Below, piece after piece: positions 37,107 through 46,148 of a DNA stretch of 64,000 bases. A program made the position numbers and the translations under genes. This DNA comes from Nocardioides_C sp963700955 (lineage in GTDB: Bacteria; Actinomycetota; Actinomycetes; Propionibacteriales; Nocardioidaceae). The DNA lies in the NCBI GenBank assembly GCA_963700955.1, contig CAVOZH010000004.1:372001-436000 (forward strand), read 5' to 3'. Each line of letters starts with the position of its first letter. Position 1 is the stretch's first letter. The notes under the pieces were generated by a model. It made no database searches, had not been told where the DNA came from, and saw only the letters and a program-made list of their open reading frames with translations.

Positions 37107-37817
37107 GTGGCGGCCGTTCTGGTCGCCACCCTTGTGGTTGCCGCGACCGTGCAGGGCGTGATCGGACTTGGGCTCGGGCTCGTGTGCGCGCCCGTGGTCA
37201 CCCTTCTCGCGCCGCAGCTGATGCCCGACGTGATGCTGTGCCTGGCCCTGCTCATGCCGCTGGTCACGCTGGTCCGTGAGCATCACGAGATCGACTGGGG
37301 CGGCCTGGCGTGGTCCTTGCCGTTCCGCGTGCCAGGCACGGCCATCGGGGTCGCCCTGGTGGCGTCGCTGTCGTCGGACTCGCTGGGGGTCATCGTCGGG
37401 TCGATGGTCCTGGTCAGCGTCGTGCTGACTGCTCGTGCCGTCGAGGTCCCGATCAATGCGAAGACACTCTCCGTGGCGGGACTCGTCTCGGGGATCACAG
37501 GCACGACCACGTCGATCGGCGGGCCTCCGATGGCGATCCTCTACCAGCACCGCACGCCTCGCCAGATCCGGTCCACGCTCGCGTTGTACTTCTGCGTCGG
37601 GGCCGCGCTGAGCCTCGCCGGTCTGGCCCTGGGCGGAGAGCTCGAGGCCTCCTCGATCCTCCTGGCGCTCATCGCGGTGCCCGCACTGGTCGTGGGCTTC
37701 CTGCTGTCGAGGCTCGTCGACCGGTGGCTGCCGCGCCGGCACATTCGGACGGGCGTGCTCCTCGTCTCCGCGCTCTCCGCTGTCGCGGTGATCCTGCGGT
37801 CCCTGCTCTCGGCCTGA
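37107..37817 (+). CDS. TSUP (TauE/SafE) family anion transporter
   Basis: 236 residues with about seven to eight hydrophobic helices and the repeated TSUP signatures 'GVIGLGLGLVCAPVVTLLAP' and 'GLVSGITGTTTSIGGPPMAI' region (the second G-x-x-G repeat). The family exports sulfite, sulfonates or organic anions. The GTG start at 37107 lies 23 bp after acn, so readthrough is likely. The substrate is unknown. Confidence 0.82.
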   Translation: MAAVLVATLVVAATVQGVIGLGLGLVCAPVVTLLAPQLMPDVMLCLALLMPLVTLVREHHEIDWGGLAWSLPFRVPGTAIGVALVASLSSDSLGVIVGSMVLVSVVLTARAVEVPINAKTLSVAGLVSGITGTTTSIGGPPMAILYQHRTPRQIRSTLALYFCVGAALSLAGLALGGELEASSILLALIAVPALVVGFLLSRLVDRWLPRRHIRTGVLLVSALSAVAVILRSLLSA

Positions 37818-37833
37818 GAGCCGGAGGCACGTC

Positions 37834-39243
37834 TCAGGGGGCCGAGGTGGTCGTCGGCGTGGCTGTCGTGTCGCAGGTCGCCGTGGCACTCGGGTCGGTG
37901 GCAGCGGTACCGGTGGCCTGCGGGTCGGTGGTGGGCGGGTCGCACGGTTGTGGGCTCGATGTGGTCCCGGTCGACGAGGTGTCCGAGGGGGACGCCGGGG
38001 AGGTCGATCCCGTGCTGTTCGAGCCGGTTGTCTCGGTCGGGGGCGGCGCCGGCTCGGTCGGCGTGGCCGAGCCGGTGGAGGTGTCCGGCGTACCTGTCGC
38101 CGGACCGGAGACGACCGGCGGCGAACCCGAGGGGGAGGCGCCGGAGCTCCCCGTGGCGGGAGCGGGGCCGCTTGCGGCCGGGGAGGACGCTCCCGCGGCG
38201 CCGGTTCCGGCTGGTGCCGAGGCCGCAGGCTTCGAGGCACCCGAGGCCCAGCCGAACTTCGTGCCCCTCTTCTTGGCAGGTCTGGTCACGGCGGGAGAGG
38301 TCGTCGCCGACATCCCGGGCGACTTGGCCTTCTTCTTCGCCGCCGCCGCCACGGCATGACTGGCCTGGGCCTTGATGCGTGCTTGTGCCCGGGCCTCGGC
38401 ACGGCTCTTCGCCTTCAACGGCGTGCCGCCGAGCGGGTGGCTGGTGAGCACGGCCGAGGACACGGCCAGCCCGCCGCCCGGAGCCGTGACGGCGAAGTCG
38501 CCACCTTGGTACTCCCGCTCGTACGCCATCACCAGGGCGGCGTAGTAGTCCGAGTCGTTGTAGCGGTGCAGCGCGGCGTCGGTCTGAACCGGCCGGGCGA
38601 GGTCGCCCGAACCGCCGCAGAGGTAGACGCCCGCGGCAAGGGCCGCGTCGTCGATGTCGTTGATCGAGCGCGTGCCGTCGCCGTCGCCGTCGACGCCGAC
38701 CACGTCCCAGGTGGAGGGAATGAACTGCATCGGCCCGACCGCGTGGTCCCATCGCGGGTCGCCGTCCGAGCTGCCGCCGTCGGTGTCGGGGATCTTGGCT
38801 ACCGGGCCCTGGCCGTCGAGAGGGACCCCGATCAGCCGCGGCCTCGAGACGCCGTCGGTGCCGAGGGTGGAGCCGGCATACCGGCCGTGGTCGGACTCAA
38901 CCCGTCCGATCGCCGCCAGCAGGCTCCACTGCAGGCCGCACGACGGCTTCACCTCGGAGAGGATGTCGGCGGCCCGCTGGTAGGCCAGGAGCGCCGTGAC
39001 GGGAATGTCGTAGTGCCCGAGCGCCGCGGGCCGCACCGTGACCCGGGCCTTGGGTGTCGCCGCGGTGACCGGCGACAGGGCAGTCGTCGGGGACGGCGTC
39101 GGCGTGGGCTGGACGATGACCTTCGCCGCGCCGCTGTGGGTCTCGGCCCGGCTCATCCGGACCTCCCGGGGACGCATCTCGTTGCCCACACTCAGCAGGC
39201 ACAGGGCGACCGTCAACACGTAGACGGCGAACAACCTTCGCAT
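37834..39243 (-). CDS. secreted lytic transglycosylase with Ser/Thr/Pro-rich tail
   Basis: 469 residues: an N-terminal signal or anchor helix ('MRRLFAVYVLTVALCLLSVG'), a transglycosylase domain with catalytic Glu in 'LLAAIGRVESDHGRYAG' and 'VGPMQFIPSTWDVVGVDGDG', then a Lys/Ala-rich helix (about 300-345) and about 120 residues of Ser/Thr/Pro/Ala low complexity to the end. The enzyme cleaves peptidoglycan non-hydrolytically; the tail probably spans the wall. The ATG at 39243 starts the signal. The 277 bp upstream show no gene and no ydaO-type riboswitch core. Confidence 0.88.
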   Translation of the reverse strand: MRRLFAVYVLTVALCLLSVGNEMRPREVRMSRAETHSGAAKVIVQPTPTPSPTTALSPVTAATPKARVTVRPAALGHYDIPVTALLAYQRAADILSEVKPSCGLQWSLLAAIGRVESDHGRYAGSTLGTDGVSRPRLIGVPLDGQGPVAKIPDTDGGSSDGDPRWDHAVGPMQFIPSTWDVVGVDGDGDGTRSINDIDDAALAAGVYLCGGSGDLARPVQTDAALHRYNDSDYYAALVMAYEREYQGGDFAVTAPGGGLAVSSAVLTSHPLGGTPLKAKSRAEARAQARIKAQASHAVAAAAKKKAKSPGMSATTSPAVTRPAKKRGTKFGWASGASKPAASAPAGTGAAGASSPAASGPAPATGSSGASPSGSPPVVSGPATGTPDTSTGSATPTEPAPPPTETTGSNSTGSTSPASPSDTSSTGTTSSPQPCDPPTTDPQATGTAATDPSATATCDTTATPTTTSAP

Positions 39244-39520
39244 TTCGATCGGACCCCCGAGCGCTCGGAACCGCCGTGGGCCTCTCGCCCCGGCTCGTGC
39301 AAAACCCCTCGTGCAGAACGCTATGGAATGCGCTGCCAGTCCGAAGCTGCGTTGGTGAAGATGACGACATGGGGCGACCGTCAATGACCCGTATTGAGGG
39401 GGTACGAAAGGTAAGGAAGCGACGAACCTCGGAAAAGCCACGGGCCGGTGGGAGCAAGCCGGCAGCCGTTTCGGGGCAGCCACCGTCGCAGCGCACCGGC
39501 GGCCCGGCCAGGATGGGGCC

Positions 39521-39925
39521 ATGCGCTCCGAGACGTACACCTACATGACCGGAGGACGTGACACGGTCCTCGACATCACCCGGGACTGCACGAGGTTCGC
39601 CGCGGACGGGGCGGACGGGTTGCTGCACGTGTTCGTGCCGCATGCCACTGCGGGCATCGCGATCCTCGAGACGGGTGCGGGCAGCGACGAGGATCTGCTC
39701 GCGGTCCTCGATGAGCTGCTCCCGGCGGACGACCGGTGGCGGCACCGACACGGCTCGCGCGGCCACGGCCGCTCCCACGTCATGCCGGCGCTGGTTCCGC
39801 CGTACGCCACCGTGCCGGTGCTCGGCGGCCGGCTGCAGCTCGGCACCTGGCAGAGCATCTGTTTGGTCGACCTCAACGTCGACAACCACGAGCGCGAGGT
39901 CCGCCTCTCCTTCCTCGCAGGGTGA
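39521..39925 (+). CDS. YjbQ family protein (UPF0047)
   Basis: 134 residues with the conserved 'VPHATAGIAILETGAGSDED', 'HGSRGHGRSHVMPALVPP' and 'GTWQSICLVDLNVDNHEREV', the metal/His-rich core of YjbQ. Members are annotated as secondary thiamine-phosphate synthases because overexpression rescues thiE loss; the real function is unsettled. The ATG at 39521 has no clear ribosome site. It converges on the glycerophosphodiesterase gene. Confidence 0.9.
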   Translation: MRSETYTYMTGGRDTVLDITRDCTRFAADGADGLLHVFVPHATAGIAILETGAGSDEDLLAVLDELLPADDRWRHRHGSRGHGRSHVMPALVPPYATVPVLGGRLQLGTWQSICLVDLNVDNHEREVRLSFLAG

Positions 39926-39946
39926 GAGGGCGAGACGCGCCGAGGC

Positions 39947-39967
39947 CCGAGCAGGCGCGCTGCTCGG
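39947..39967. terminator. small hairpin between convergent genes
   Basis: CCGAGCA-N7-TGCTCGG lies between the YjbQ and glycerophosphodiesterase stops; there is no T-tract, so function is uncertain. Confidence 0.4.
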
Positions 39968-39993
39968 ACCCCGGTGGTTGCCCCGCGTCGTGG

Positions 39994-40932
39994 TCAGGCG
40001 GCCGCGGCTCCGGTGGTGGTCCGGTCGCGCAGCACCTTCTCGAGCACGTCGGGCTTGTTGCTGATGACGCCGTCGACTCCCATGTCGATCGCACGGTTCA
40101 TGTCCGAAGGAGCGTCGACGGTCCACACCAGGCAGTCCATCCCCGCGTCGTGCACCGCGCGGACGTAGGACGCGTCGACCGACTTGTGGCTCGGGTTCAC
40201 CTCGTCGGCGAACTCCGCGAGGGCGGGCAGCTGGTCGGGCGACGGCGTGCCCAGGAGTCCGACCGGTACGTCGGGCTCGAGCGCGGCGTACCTGCGCATC
40301 GAGTCGAAGTCGAACGACTGGAGCACGAGCCGGTGCGCCGCCACGGCGGACTCGACGTAGCCGGGGAACCGGCGCATCTCCTCGGCGACCTCTGCCTCGA
40401 TCCCCGGGTAGAGCTCGGGTGACTTGATCTCGAGCAGGAAACCCGCGTTGCTCGCGCGGATCGTCTCGATGGCTTCGGCCAGCGTGGGGATCCGCTCGCC
40501 GGCGTACGCGGACGACTTCCAGGAGCCCGCGTCGAGCCGGAGCATCTCCTTGTAGGTGAAGTCGCGGACGTTCCAGGGCGAGCGGTTCGGGTAGACCTGC
40601 TCCACGTCGGTGGTGCGGGCCAGGTTCGTGTCGTGGATCAGGACGAGCACGCCGTCCTTGCTTCGCTGGACATCGGACTCGATCAGGTCGCCGTCCCTCT
40701 TGATGCCTTCACGGAACGACACCAACGTGTTCTCCGGCGCGTAGGCGCTCGCGCCCCGGTGGGCGACGTTCAGGACTTCGACGGCGTCCGGAGCCGGGCC
40801 GGCCGCGGGAGCCGGGTCGGCGGCCGGAGCCGGGTCGGCGGCCGGAGCCGGGCTGGCGTACGCCGCGGGGGCGAGCGCGAGGGCGGTCGCGACTGCAGTG
40901 ACCGGCCCTGAGAGCTTGATGAACCTCCGCAT
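39994..40932 (-). CDS. secreted glycerophosphodiester phosphodiesterase
   Basis: 312 residues: signal peptide ('MRRFIKLSGPVTAVATALAL' then 'APAAYAS'), a PAADPA repeat linker, and a GDPD TIM barrel with 'VAHRGASAYAPENTLVSF' (catalytic His-Arg), 'LIESDVQRSKDGVLVLIHD' (Glu, Asp, His), 'FLLEIKSPE' and 'CLVWTVDAPSDM'. It hydrolyses glycerophosphodiesters to glycerol-3-phosphate outside the membrane. The ATG at 40932 follows GGAAGGGGA. A close paralogue is encoded at 59.6 kb. Confidence 0.93.
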   Translation of the reverse strand: MRRFIKLSGPVTAVATALALAPAAYASPAPAADPAPAADPAPAAGPAPDAVEVLNVAHRGASAYAPENTLVSFREGIKRDGDLIESDVQRSKDGVLVLIHDTNLARTTDVEQVYPNRSPWNVRDFTYKEMLRLDAGSWKSSAYAGERIPTLAEAIETIRASNAGFLLEIKSPELYPGIEAEVAEEMRRFPGYVESAVAAHRLVLQSFDFDSMRRYAALEPDVPVGLLGTPSPDQLPALAEFADEVNPSHKSVDASYVRAVHDAGMDCLVWTVDAPSDMNRAIDMGVDGVISNKPDVLEKVLRDRTTTGAAAA

Positions 40933-41098
40933 GGCGGATTCCCCTTCCGAGTAAAGAGCTGACGTCAGGAGGCTCTCGGTGCTCTGTGACCTGCACGTGT
41001 CCTTCAGATGGAGACGTGGCAGCCGTTGCCGGACGAGAGGGAGTCGGCCGTGAGCCGGCGCGGGGCCGAACCCGATCCCACGAAAGTTCCTTGAAGAC

Positions 41099-41129
41099 TC
41101 GAACACGTGTTCGACTCCGGGGTTACCCT
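41099..41129 (+). promoter_or_regulatory. perfect LexA box and -10 element of an unnamed gene
   Basis: TCGAACACGTGTTCGA (41099-41114) is a perfect palindrome and an exact LexA consensus site. TACCCT (41124-41129) ends six bases before the ATG at 41136. The box covers the expected -35 region, so LexA binding should block RNA polymerase. Confidence 0.85.
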
Positions 41130-41135
41130 GGAGTC

Positions 41136-41507
41136 ATGGTCCAGCACGTTGCTCCGCCCGGATGGCCGCGTCAGGTCCGGCCGCCGGACGCCCCCGGTTG
41201 GGAGCAGACCGCGATGAGCTGGCTGCTCGACATCTGTCCTCCGGAGTACCGGTCCTACCCGGTGCTGCGTCGACACGCGGTGATCCTGGCAAGGTTCGCG
41301 GTGCTTCATGTCGAGGCGTCGCAGGCCGCGGTCCGGCGCGGGCTCAGTGAGGCGCGCTCGGTGCTGCGCGACGTCTCCGAGCCGGAGACGGTGGAGGCGG
41401 CGGTGGAGACGTGGCACGCCGAAGGGGCGCGACTCTCGGCGGAGCGCCGCGCTGTTGGCCTGGTGGAGGACGCACTGCGGGGCAGGCGCTTCGTGGCGCG
41501 GCTGTAA
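41136..41507 (+). CDS. unnamed actinobacterial protein, predicted SOS-regulated
   Basis: 123 residues, probably all-helical: 'GWEQTAMSWLLDICPPEYRS', 'YPVLRRHAVILARFAVLHVE', 'RRGLSEARSVLRDVSEPETV', then a final helix with 'AVGLVEDALRGRR'. I do not recognise a named family or a catalytic motif. Cys is rare; there is no membrane helix or signal peptide. The promoter carries an exact LexA site and leaderless spacing, so it should be induced by DNA damage. Its stop TAA forms the start of the next gene's TAACCT element. Confidence 0.8.
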   Translation: MVQHVAPPGWPRQVRPPDAPGWEQTAMSWLLDICPPEYRSYPVLRRHAVILARFAVLHVEASQAAVRRGLSEARSVLRDVSEPETVEAAVETWHAEGARLSAERRAVGLVEDALRGRRFVARL

Positions 41508-41510
41508 CCT
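41505..41510 (+). promoter_or_regulatory. -10 element overlapping a stop codon, for the SMP-30-like gene
   Basis: TAACCT begins with the TAA stop of the LexA-controlled gene and ends eight bases before the ATG at 41519. Confidence 0.5.
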
Positions 41511-41518
41511 GCGTGCCC

Positions 41519-42454
41519 ATGACTCCTGCTGCCGTTCAGCCCACGTCGTTGACCGTCCACCCCGTGCCCGGGCATGGGGCGGAGGACGTCCTGGTCGCCG
41601 ACGACGGTGCCGTCTACACAGGCACCGAGGACGGCAGCATCTGGCGGGTGTGCGACGAGGGAGGGCGCCTGGAGCGGGTCGGCTCGACCGGCGGGCGGCC
41701 GCTCGGTCTCGAGCCCCTCCCCGATGGGCGGATCCTGGTTTGTGACGCCCGCCGCGGTCTGCTCGCCCTCGACCCCGTGACCGGTCGGATCGAGGTGCTC
41801 ACCGACCTGGTGCACGGCCAGAGGATGACCTTTTGCAACAACGCCGCAGTCGCGTCCAACGGGACCATCTGGTTCACCGACTCCTCGCGCCACCACGGCA
41901 TCGACCGCTGGAAGGCCGACATGGTGGAGAACACCGCCTCGGGCCGGCTGCTGCGCCGTGGCCCTGACGGCTCTGTGTCGGTGGTGCTCGAGGGGCTGCG
42001 CTTCGCGAACGGGGTGGCGCTCGCCGCGGACGAGTCGTACGTCGCCGTGGCCGAGACCGCCGGGCGCACCGTCGTACGCCGGTGGTTGTCGGGTCCGCGC
42101 GCCGGGGAGACGGACCACCTGGCAGCGGACCTGCCCGGCTACCCCGACAACATCGCCCGGGGCAGTGACGGCCTGATATGGGTGACGATCGCCTCGCCGA
42201 AGGACCCGGTCGTGGAGGGGCTCATGCGAAGCCCGATGCCGTTGCGACGCGCAGCCTGGCGCCTGCCCGAGCGGCTGCAGCCCAAGCCTCAGCGCACCGC
42301 ACGGGTGATGGCCTTCGACGACGCCGGCGCCGTGGTGCACGACCGCTCGTTCGACGCCTCCTCGTTCCACATGGTCACCGGTGTCCGAGAGCATGAGGGC
42401 CGGGTGTGGCTGGGCAGCCTCGTCGAGCCGGCGATCGCCGTCTTCGAGGTCTGA
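41519..42454 (+). CDS. SMP-30/strictosidine synthase-like beta-propeller protein
   Basis: 311 residues with propeller repeats: 'GAEDVLVADDGAVYTGTEDG', 'RPLGLEPLPDGRILVCDAR', 'FCNNAAVASNGTIWFTDSS', 'LRFANGVALAADESYVAVAE' and 'YPDNIARGSDGLIWVTIAS'. The N-G-V and D-N metal positions fit gluconolactonase/strictosidine synthase relatives, which act as lactonases or esterases. The substrate is unknown. It lies 11 bp after the SOS gene but has its own -10 element. Confidence 0.87.
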   Translation: MTPAAVQPTSLTVHPVPGHGAEDVLVADDGAVYTGTEDGSIWRVCDEGGRLERVGSTGGRPLGLEPLPDGRILVCDARRGLLALDPVTGRIEVLTDLVHGQRMTFCNNAAVASNGTIWFTDSSRHHGIDRWKADMVENTASGRLLRRGPDGSVSVVLEGLRFANGVALAADESYVAVAETAGRTVVRRWLSGPRAGETDHLAADLPGYPDNIARGSDGLIWVTIASPKDPVVEGLMRSPMPLRRAAWRLPERLQPKPQRTARVMAFDDAGAVVHDRSFDASSFHMVTGVREHEGRVWLGSLVEPAIAVFEV

Positions 42455-42507
42455 GCCGAGGGCGACTAGACTCGCAGGGTTGTTCGTCGAGTTGGGAAGA
42501 AGGGCAA

Positions 42508-44409
42508 ATGGGTTACCTGGAGTCGATCACGGGACCGCGCGATCTGCGGGACCTCGACGACCACCAGCTCGACGAGCTCGCGACGGAGATCCGAGACTTC
42601 CTGGTCACGAAGGTCTCGCGCACGGGCGGCCACCTCGGCCCCAACCTCGGTGTCGTCGAGCTCACCATGGCCATCCACCGGGTCTTCGACTCGCCGACCG
42701 ACCGTGTGGTGTTCGACACCGGCCACCAGGCGTACGTGCACAAGATGCTGACCGGGCGCGCCGGCGCCTTCGACACGCTCCGGCAGGAGGGCGGCCTCTC
42801 CGGCTACCCGAGCCAGGCGGAGTCCCCGCACGACGTCGTCGAGAACTCCCACGCGTCGACCGCGCTGTCCTATGCCGACGGGCTGGCCAAGGCGTACTCC
42901 ATCCGTGGTGAGGACCGGTACGTCGTCGCCGTGATCGGTGACGGGGCGCTCACCGGCGGCATGGCCTGGGAGGCGTTGAACAACATCGCCGCCAACCAGG
43001 ACCGCAAGCTCGTGATGGTCGTGAACGACAACGGCCGCTCCTACACGCCTACGGTCGGCGGTCTCGCGAACCACCTCACGACGCTGCGCACCAACCCGCG
43101 CTACGAGCAGCTGCTCGACATGGTGAAGAAGCGCCTCAACGGCGTGCGCGGCGTCGGGCCGGCGGTGTACGACGCGCTCCACGCCGTCAAGAAGGGCATG
43201 AAGGACGCACTCGCGCCGCAGGGGCTCTTCGAGGACCTCGGCCTCAAGTACGTCGGCCCGATCGACGGCCACGACCGGCCCACCGTCGAGCAGGCACTCG
43301 CCCAGGCGAGGCGGTTCGGCGGCCCGGTGATCGTGCACGTGATCACCAAGAAGGGCTTCGGCTACGACGCCGCCGAGCGCCACGAGGCGGACAACTTCCA
43401 CTCGCCCGGACCCTTCGATGTCGAGACCGGCGTGGAGAACCCCAAGGGCCAGATCTGGACCGACGTCTTCGCGGACGAGATGGTCACCCTGGGCGGCGAG
43501 CGTCAGGACCTGGTGGCGATCACCGCCGCGATGCTGCACCCGGTGGGCCTCGACCAGTTCGCGGCGAGGTACCCCGAGCGCACGTTCGACGTGGGCATCG
43601 CGGAGCAGCACGCCGTCACGTCCGCCGCCGGCCTCGCGATGGGTGGCCTGCACCCCGTCGTCGCCGTCTACGCCACCTTCCTGAACCGGGCGTTCGACCA
43701 GGTGCTGATGGACGTGGCGCTGCACAGGTGCGGCGTCACCTTCGTCCTCGACCGGTCGGGTGTGACCGGCGACGACGGAGCCAGCCACAACGGCATGTGG
43801 GACATGTCGGTGCTGCAGGTGGTCCCCGGGCTCCGGCTGGCCGCACCTCGGGACGGCGCGCGCCTGCGCGAGCTGCTCCGTGAGGCGGTGCAGGTCGACG
43901 ACGCCCCGACCGTCGTACGTTTCCCGAAGGGCCCGCCGATCGGCGACATCGAGCGCGTCGACCGCGCCGGGTCGATGGACGTTCTGGTGCGCAAGGGCGC
44001 CAAGGACGTGCTGCTCGTCGGGGTCGGCTCGATGGCGTCGACCTGCGTCGAGGTGGCCGAGCGGCTCGCGGCCCAGGGGATCGGAGTGACCGTGGTCGAC
44101 CCGCGCTGGGTCAAGCCGTTCGACCCGGCGATCCTCGACCTCGCCCGTGGGCACCGTCTCGTGGTCAGCGTCGAGGACAACGGCATCACCGGCGGCTGTG
44201 GCTCGGTGCTGCTCCAGACGCTCAACGAGGCCCGCGTGCCCACGCCGGTCCGGCTGCACGGCATACCGCAGCGGTTCCTCGACCACGCCAAGCGGGCGAA
44301 GATCCTCGACGACATCGGGCTGACCGCTCAGAAGCTCGCCCGGAGCATCGTCGAGGACGTCACCGCTCTGGACAGCGGGGACCCACTGGTCCACGTCGAC
44401 CGCACCTGA
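42508..44409 (+). CDS. dxs: 1-deoxy-D-xylulose-5-phosphate synthase
   Basis: 633 residues with thiamine diphosphate motif 'GDGALTGGMAWEALNN' (from about 144), 'FDTGHQAYVHKMLTGR', catalytic Glu366 in 'FDVGIAEQHAVTSAAG' and the transketolase C domain. It condenses pyruvate and glyceraldehyde-3-phosphate, the first step of the MEP isoprenoid route. A TAGACT -10 lies about 35 bp upstream of the ATG and GGGAAGAAGG gives a ribosome site. In M. tuberculosis dxs1 (Rv2682c) also lies near this conserved block. Confidence 0.97.
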   Translation: MGYLESITGPRDLRDLDDHQLDELATEIRDFLVTKVSRTGGHLGPNLGVVELTMAIHRVFDSPTDRVVFDTGHQAYVHKMLTGRAGAFDTLRQEGGLSGYPSQAESPHDVVENSHASTALSYADGLAKAYSIRGEDRYVVAVIGDGALTGGMAWEALNNIAANQDRKLVMVVNDNGRSYTPTVGGLANHLTTLRTNPRYEQLLDMVKKRLNGVRGVGPAVYDALHAVKKGMKDALAPQGLFEDLGLKYVGPIDGHDRPTVEQALAQARRFGGPVIVHVITKKGFGYDAAERHEADNFHSPGPFDVETGVENPKGQIWTDVFADEMVTLGGERQDLVAITAAMLHPVGLDQFAARYPERTFDVGIAEQHAVTSAAGLAMGGLHPVVAVYATFLNRAFDQVLMDVALHRCGVTFVLDRSGVTGDDGASHNGMWDMSVLQVVPGLRLAAPRDGARLRELLREAVQVDDAPTVVRFPKGPPIGDIERVDRAGSMDVLVRKGAKDVLLVGVGSMASTCVEVAERLAAQGIGVTVVDPRWVKPFDPAILDLARGHRLVVSVEDNGITGGCGSVLLQTLNEARVPTPVRLHGIPQRFLDHAKRAKILDDIGLTAQKLARSIVEDVTALDSGDPLVHVDRT

Positions 44410-44498
44410 GCCGCCCTCGGGCCCGTCGGCGCGAGGAGTCAGGACGGGGCATCCTGGGTAAGAATCGGTGGCCGAAGAGATGTGCACGAGGAGAGGCC

Positions 44499-46001
44499 AT
44501 GAACTTACTGCGCACGAAGTCGGTGGAGCAGTCCATCGAGGACACCGACCATCCCGACCACAGTCTCAAGAAGAACCTGGGAGCCCTCGACCTCGTCGTG
44601 TTCGGGGTCGGCGTGATCATCGGCGCCGGGATCTTCGTACTCACCGGGACGGCCGCGGCCACGAACGCCGGACCGGCCGTGTCGGTCTCCTTCGTGATCG
44701 CCGGTATCGCCTGTGGGCTTGCAGCGCTCTGCTACGCCGAGTTCGCCTCCACCGTGCCGGTGGCCGGAAGCGCGTACACCTTCAGCTACGCCACCTTCGG
44801 TGAGCTGATCGCCTGGATCATCGGGTGGGACCTCGTCCTGGAGTTCACGATCGGCTCGGCGGCCCTCGCCACCGGGTTCTCCGGCTACCTCCAGAACCTG
44901 CTCGCCGGGACACCGTTCGAGGTGCCGGCGTCCCTCGCCTCGGCCGAGCACGGATGGTTCAACCTGCCGGCCGTGCTGATCTCGCTGGCGGTGATGGTGG
45001 TGCTGATGATCGGCATCAAGCTCTCCAGCGTCATCAACCAGGTGGTCGTCGCCCTCAAGCTGGTCGTCGTGGTGATGGTGGTCGTCGCGGGCATCGGCTA
45101 CATCAACGTCGCGAACTACTCGCCGTTCGTCCCGGAGTCCAAGCCCACACCGCCCTCCGAGGGCGGCTTCATGCAGCTTCCGCTGATCACGTCCCTGCTG
45201 GGTCTCGAGCCCGCCGTCTACGGGCTCGCGGGCGTGGTGGCCGGCGCTGCGCTCGTGTTCTTCGCCTTCATCGGCTTCGACGTGGTCGCGACCACGGCCG
45301 AGGAGGCCCGCAACCCGCAGCGTGACGTGCCGATCGGCATCCTCGGATCCCTCGCGATCGTCACCCTCCTGTACGTCGCCGTCAGCCTCGTGATCACCGG
45401 CATGCAGAGCTACTCGAACATCGACCCGCACGATGCCGCGCCGCTGGCGACCGCCTTCGACGCTGTCGGCGTCCCGTGGATGGGCAACCTGATCGCGATC
45501 GGGGCGTGCATCGGACTGACGGTCGTCGTGATGATCCTGATGCTCGGACAGACCCGCGTCGCGTTCGCGATGGCTCGCGACGGGCTGTTGCCGGTGGGAC
45601 TGGCCAAGGTGCACTCGAAGTACCGCACCCCGTACAAGATCACGCTCATCACCGGCCTCGCGGTTGCCGTGCTCAGCGGTTTCGTCGGCCTGGAGACCCT
45701 GGCCCACCTGGTCAACATCGGCACGCTGTTCGCCTTCATGCTGGTCAGCGTCGGAGTGGTGATCCTGCGTCGCACGCGACCGGACCTGCCGCGTTCGTTC
45801 CGGGTGCCCGCGGCCCCCGTGGTCGCCACGCTGGCCGTGCTGCTCTGCTTCTACCTGATGCTGAACCTGACCGGTGAGACCTGGGTCCGCTTCGCGATCT
45901 GGATGGTGATCGGGTTCGTCGTCTACTTCGCCTACGGCCAGCGGCACAGCCGAGTGGGCCAGCACTCGACCGAGCCGGGTGGGGCCCCGGTCGAGCGCTG
46001 A
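44499..46001 (+). CDS. APC-family amino-acid permease (cationic amino-acid transporter type)
   Basis: 500 residues with about 12-14 membrane helices. The start 'SLKKNLGALDLVVFGVGVII', followed by 'GAGIFVLTGTAA', and 'FFAFIGFDVVATTAEEARNP' are signatures of CAT-like APC transporters; 'GQTRVAFAMARDGLLP' is also typical. It probably imports basic or branched amino acids by H+ symport. The ATG follows GAGGAG. It ends 60 bp before a perfect hairpin shared with fadJ. Confidence 0.9.
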   Translation: MNLLRTKSVEQSIEDTDHPDHSLKKNLGALDLVVFGVGVIIGAGIFVLTGTAAATNAGPAVSVSFVIAGIACGLAALCYAEFASTVPVAGSAYTFSYATFGELIAWIIGWDLVLEFTIGSAALATGFSGYLQNLLAGTPFEVPASLASAEHGWFNLPAVLISLAVMVVLMIGIKLSSVINQVVVALKLVVVVMVVVAGIGYINVANYSPFVPESKPTPPSEGGFMQLPLITSLLGLEPAVYGLAGVVAGAALVFFAFIGFDVVATTAEEARNPQRDVPIGILGSLAIVTLLYVAVSLVITGMQSYSNIDPHDAAPLATAFDAVGVPWMGNLIAIGACIGLTVVVMILMLGQTRVAFAMARDGLLPVGLAKVHSKYRTPYKITLITGLAVAVLSGFVGLETLAHLVNIGTLFAFMLVSVGVVILRRTRPDLPRSFRVPAAPVVATLAVLLCFYLMLNLTGETWVRFAIWMVIGFVVYFAYGQRHSRVGQHSTEPGGAPVER

Positions 46002-46060
46002 CCCGCGGCGGGTCCGGCCGACCCGTCCGCGGCCGAGCCGCCGTACCTCCCAATGGAAAA

Positions 46061-46099
46061 CGTCACTCCCCTCGATGAAGTTCACCGAGGGGAGTGACG
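46061..46099. terminator. bidirectional hairpin between the permease and fadJ
   Basis: A perfect 14-bp stem (CGTCACTCCCCTCG at 46061-46074 with 46086-46099) and 11-nt loop; on the minus strand it is followed by TTTTCC, so it is a good intrinsic terminator for the FadJ operon. Confidence 0.85.
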
Positions 46100-46148
46100 G
46101 TCTTCCAGGAGACCCTGGGAAGCCGCCCGCGAGGGAGGCGGCGACGGG

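Noticed and set aside
39241..39420. Possible c-di-AMP (ydaO) riboswitch upstream of the secreted transglycosylase
   Set aside because: Such riboswitches often precede wall hydrolases in actinobacteria, but the conserved GGGGTGAATC and CCGAATCCG core segments are absent on the minus strand here.
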